Source: DATFVA01 sp963832355 (GTDB lineage: Bacteria > Bacteroidota > Ignavibacteria > Ignavibacteriales > Ignavibacteriaceae). Taken from it: DNA of 64,000 nt. Below the pieces are notes generated by a model. It searched no databases. It worked only from the letters and a program-made list of their open reading frames with translations, and was not told where the DNA came from. The stretch spans positions 1 through 64,000 of the forward strand of contig CAWHTX010000004.1 in NCBI GenBank assembly GCA_963832355.1. Reading direction: 5' to 3'. This document shows, one piece after another, positions 61,358 to 64,000 of the stretch (the stretch's first letter is position 1; each line of letters starts with the position of its first letter). The translations under genes and the position numbers were made by a program.

Positions 61358-64000
61358 TTAAGTTAAGGGTAATTGAATTATAAACTCTGCGCCTTTTCCC
61401 GCTTCTGATTCCACTTTAATATCACCACCGTGCACTTTGGCAACTATATCGTAACTAAGTGATAAACCTAAGCCGGTACCTTCGCCGGTTGGTTTAGTTG
61501 TAAAGAATGGATTGAAGATCTGTTTCCTTATTGAATCAGGAATTCCTTCTCCATTGTCGCTTATTCTTATTTCAATTTTATCATTTAATTTTTTAGTTGA
61601 GACTTTAAGCAGCGGAGAAAAATCATTCCCGCTCATCTTCTTTTTGTCATAAGCAGCATAGCACGCATTGTTAATTACATTCAGAAATACTCTGCTTATA
61701 TCCTGTGGAACGACACTTATTTTGCCCAGGGTTTTGTCGTAATCTTTTTCTATAGTGATATTGAATTCCTTGTTCTGTGCTCTCATTCCGTGATATGCAA
61801 GATTTACATATTGATCCAACAAATCATTTATATCTATTGGAGTTTTTTCTCCGGAAGTTCCTCTTGAATGCAGGAGCATACCCTTAACAATTGAGTCTGC
61901 CCGTTTGCCATGCAGATTTATTTTTTCAAGATTTTGTTTCAGATTCTCAAGTAATGTCGGGATTTCTTCTTTATCATTTTTTTCTATTTCTTCTTTTAAC
62001 TCATCTAATAATTCACCGCTGATCTCAGAAAAATTATTCACAAAATTCAGCGGGTTTTTAATTTCGTGAGCTATTCCCGCAGTAAGTTCACCAAGCGATG
62101 CCATCTTTTCTGCATGGACTAACTGAGCTTGTGCGGCTCTTAATTCATTTAACGTAATTTCAATTTTGTTTTTCGCGTCTTTAAGATTTTTAAAGTCTTC
62201 ATATCTCGCATAAGCAATAGCGAATGCTTCTGCCAGGGTTTTAACCAGATCGAGTTTTTCTTCAGTAAGAGGAGAAACATCACCAACATAAAGCATTCCC
62301 TGTGTGAAAGGTACAAAGTGGAGATAAAGTGATTCCGGCGGAGTTGATGATCCCTGGTAAGTTTCAGCATTCTGCACCTGTCCAAGCTCCATCATCGATT
62401 TTGTCCAGTTGATGAAACCCTGTTTATCCCAGTGTTCTTTATAAACTTGTTTCCTTTTCCAGTACGATACAGTATTGATTGTCAGTTCATTTGCATCGAA
62501 GGATAAATTGAGTACACCGAGCGATTTTCCCTCCGGTGTAGTTAAATAAACATGTGTTACTACATTATCTTCATCAATAATAAAAACGCCGCAGCGAATA
62601 AAGGGGACTTCAAGTGCTTTAAGTTCACGCCAGATAATAGGGGTTATTCTGTTAAGATCTTCTGCAGTCCTCATGCTGGCAATTTCACCGCGTACTCTGT
62701 CCAGTGATGCCTGCTTGATTGCTTGACGGGCCTGTGCCTCTGCTTTTTGCAGATCGAGGAAACGGGTGTAGGTTTGGTCAAATACTTTTGCAAAACGTTC
62801 AAGCAGTTTTATGTTTTCTTCAGGCTGCGGTTCCGGTGATGCCATGCCAATCAGTCCCTTAGAGAAATATGCAATATCCTGTACTCTTCTGGATTGGCTG
62901 TATCCAGTTGTAACCGGAACGTGGACTTCCCGGGATATATATTGGATATAATCCGAAAGTTCTTTCCCCTGCATGTCGATGCTGATAGATTTCTTTTGTT
63001 CTATCCAGCCTTCATACATTTTTTTTACCGATATATTTTTCTTACTATCCAGAAAAAACTCAGAACTGACCGTACTCCCATCCTCAGAAGTAGCCCAGGC
63101 TTCCATAATTCCGGAATCATTATCAAAAATACCGATATAAAGGCGATTAGATTCAATACCCAGACTACTTAACTGCTTGAAAAATATTGATGCTGTTTCT
63201 GAAAGTTCATTGCTATGCTGCATTGCCATCGTTTTGGCGCGAACTCTTTCAAGGGAAGCTTCAATCTGCGCTTCTTTTGCCTGTTCTTCTGCCTTTTGCA
63301 GATCCAGAAATCGGCGATAAGTCAGATTGAATACATCAGCAAAACGTTCCAGTAGTTTTATTGATTCTTTGGGTAATGGTTCAGGCGTAGTGGTTAATAT
63401 CATACCTTGCGAGAAGAATGCCACACTATGTATCCGATGTTCCCTTACTAATTCAGCTCTAATGGTCATACCCATTACTTCCCGCACATACCGGATCCAG
63501 TCATTTAATTCCTTTCCGGTTAGGTCAATGACAATCGATTTCTTTTTTTCTTTCCATGCATCATATACACGTCTTCCTGTAGTCGGCTCATCAAGACTTG
63601 CATTAAAGTGATGACTGATCTTAATACCCTCCTGATCCGTAGCCCAAACTTCAAGGACATTATCTTCTTCTTTAATCAGACAGATATTCAGCCTTTCGGG
63701 CGTAACTCCAAGTTCTGTCATTTGCTGAAAGAGAATCGCCGCCGTTTCAGCCAGTTCATCGCTTTTGTGCATCGCCATAGTTCGGGCGCGAACTCTTTCC
63801 AGGGCAAGCTGAATTTCTGCTTCTCTTGCCTGCGCTTCTGCTCTTTTAATATCCAAAAATCTTGTATAAGCAAAGTCAAAAACTTCAACAAATCTTCTCG
63901 TAACTTTTAAATTTTCCTCCGGTAGCTTCTCTTCAGTAATCAATGCTAAATAACCCAGCTTGAAAAAAAGAAAGTGAGCAGTAAATTTTTCGGGAGTTAT
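61358..64000 (-). CDS. Cytosolic multi-GAF-like sensor histidine kinase, 5' end beyond the window
   Basis: At least 880 residues; the frame is still open at the window edge, so the N-terminus is missing (TTG at 63943 is only an internal start). It shows at least three copies of a sensory unit: a coiled-coil signature [AS]LERVRA[RK]TMAM followed by a GAF-like domain and an [LV].RF..VF..[TA]Y.RFLD ending. The residues visible upstream of 63943 (FLFFKLGYLALI) look like the end of another unit. The kinase core has His626 (numbered from 63943) in GIAHEIKNPLN and the HATPase motifs NACYAA, DNGEGIP, GTGLGLSLSYD. No membrane helix is seen, so it is probably soluble. It is first in the signalling operon, 25 bases before the propeller kinase. 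Confidence 0.92.
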   Translation of the reverse strand: MTPEKFTAHFLFFKLGYLALITEEKLPEENLKVTRRFVEVFDFAYTRFLDIKRAEAQAREAEIQLALERVRARTMAMHKSDELAETAAILFQQMTELGVTPERLNICLIKEEDNVLEVWATDQEGIKISHHFNASLDEPTTGRRVYDAWKEKKKSIVIDLTGKELNDWIRYVREVMGMTIRAELVREHRIHSVAFFSQGMILTTTPEPLPKESIKLLERFADVFNLTYRRFLDLQKAEEQAKEAQIEASLERVRAKTMAMQHSNELSETASIFFKQLSSLGIESNRLYIGIFDNDSGIMEAWATSEDGSTVSSEFFLDSKKNISVKKMYEGWIEQKKSISIDMQGKELSDYIQYISREVHVPVTTGYSQSRRVQDIAYFSKGLIGMASPEPQPEENIKLLERFAKVFDQTYTRFLDLQKAEAQARQAIKQASLDRVRGEIASMRTAEDLNRITPIIWRELKALEVPFIRCGVFIIDEDNVVTHVYLTTPEGKSLGVLNLSFDANELTINTVSYWKRKQVYKEHWDKQGFINWTKSMMELGQVQNAETYQGSSTPPESLYLHFVPFTQGMLYVGDVSPLTEEKLDLVKTLAEAFAIAYARYEDFKNLKDAKNKIEITLNELRAAQAQLVHAEKMASLGELTAGIAHEIKNPLNFVNNFSEISGELLDELKEEIEKNDKEEIPTLLENLKQNLEKINLHGKRADSIVKGMLLHSRGTSGEKTPIDINDLLDQYVNLAYHGMRAQNKEFNITIEKDYDKTLGKISVVPQDISRVFLNVINNACYAAYDKKKMSGNDFSPLLKVSTKKLNDKIEIRISDNGEGIPDSIRKQIFNPFFTTKPTGEGTGLGLSLSYDIVAKVHGGDIKVESEAGKGAEFIIQLPLT

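Overview
The window reads as a stretch of chromosome from a Bacteroidota-type bacterium, most likely the Ignavibacteria/Chlorobi side of the phylum (an inference from gene content, not a phylogeny). The main reasons are a type IX secretion (T9SS) core gene, sprA, directly followed by its regulator porX; two secreted proteins ending in NYP[DN]PFNPST-type T9SS sorting domains; TonB-dependent receptors; and a large propeller-type histidine kinase. Base composition is moderate to AT-rich. I saw no tRNA, rRNA, CRISPR array or insertion sequence.

Layout. 1-6.5 kb: a T9SS-sorted surface protein, an M48 lipoprotein peptidase, a DUF6064 membrane protein, an M28 peptidase and a DUF985 cupin. 6.8-18.9 kb: a plus-strand run of sprA, porX, tsaE, tsaB, a DUF1573 protein, accD and panC, tightly packed from porX onward. 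It is met by minus-strand coaX and birA, so CoA/pantothenate and biotin/fatty-acid genes sit together. 20.9-23.9 kb: a heat-shock block hsp20-dnaK-hsp20 with palindromic sites upstream. 24.1-28.4 kb: a frameshifted acyltransferase, ruvB, an M1 peptidase and CsbD. 28.6-32.9 kb: phnDCE-pstB-phoU (phoU frameshifted). 32.9-36.7 kb: a TetR regulator, a frameshifted TonB receptor and a small proline-tailed protein. 36.8-42.4 kb: a CPBP protease and the minus-strand operon porin-pstS-pstC-pstA-pstB, preceded by a four-unit 11-bp-phased Pho-box-like array. 42.9-49.9 kb: YtxH, DUF116, rhomboid, and a three-gene overlapping operon of PIG-L deacetylase, a 50-residue membrane microprotein and an SSS symporter. 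50.2-54.5 kb: a second proline-tailed small protein plus TonB receptor, an array of seven 11-bp tandem repeats, a third small protein with the same type of tail, and small membrane/secreted proteins. 54.6-64 kb: a T9SS-sorted protein and a signalling operon of two histidine kinases, a stand-alone receiver and a receiver-phosphatase. The first kinase runs off the window edge.

How the genes work together. Phosphate is a strong theme: two transport loci, each with an 11-bp-phased TTAA-type repeat upstream, suggest a PhoB-type regulon. The T9SS genes and sorted proteins form a secretion theme. Two small proteins of unknown function, related to each other and ending in PPPR, each precede a TonB receptor and look like a recurrent two-gene module; this is the best candidate here for an under-described system.

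Caveats. Three genes (acyltransferase, phoU, TonB receptor) are each broken by a single one-base frameshift, two of them in A/T runs, which could be assembly error or real decay. panC, and perhaps sprA, have their conserved N-terminus upstream of the first ATG/GTG/TTG, pointing to AUA/AUU initiation or further base errors.
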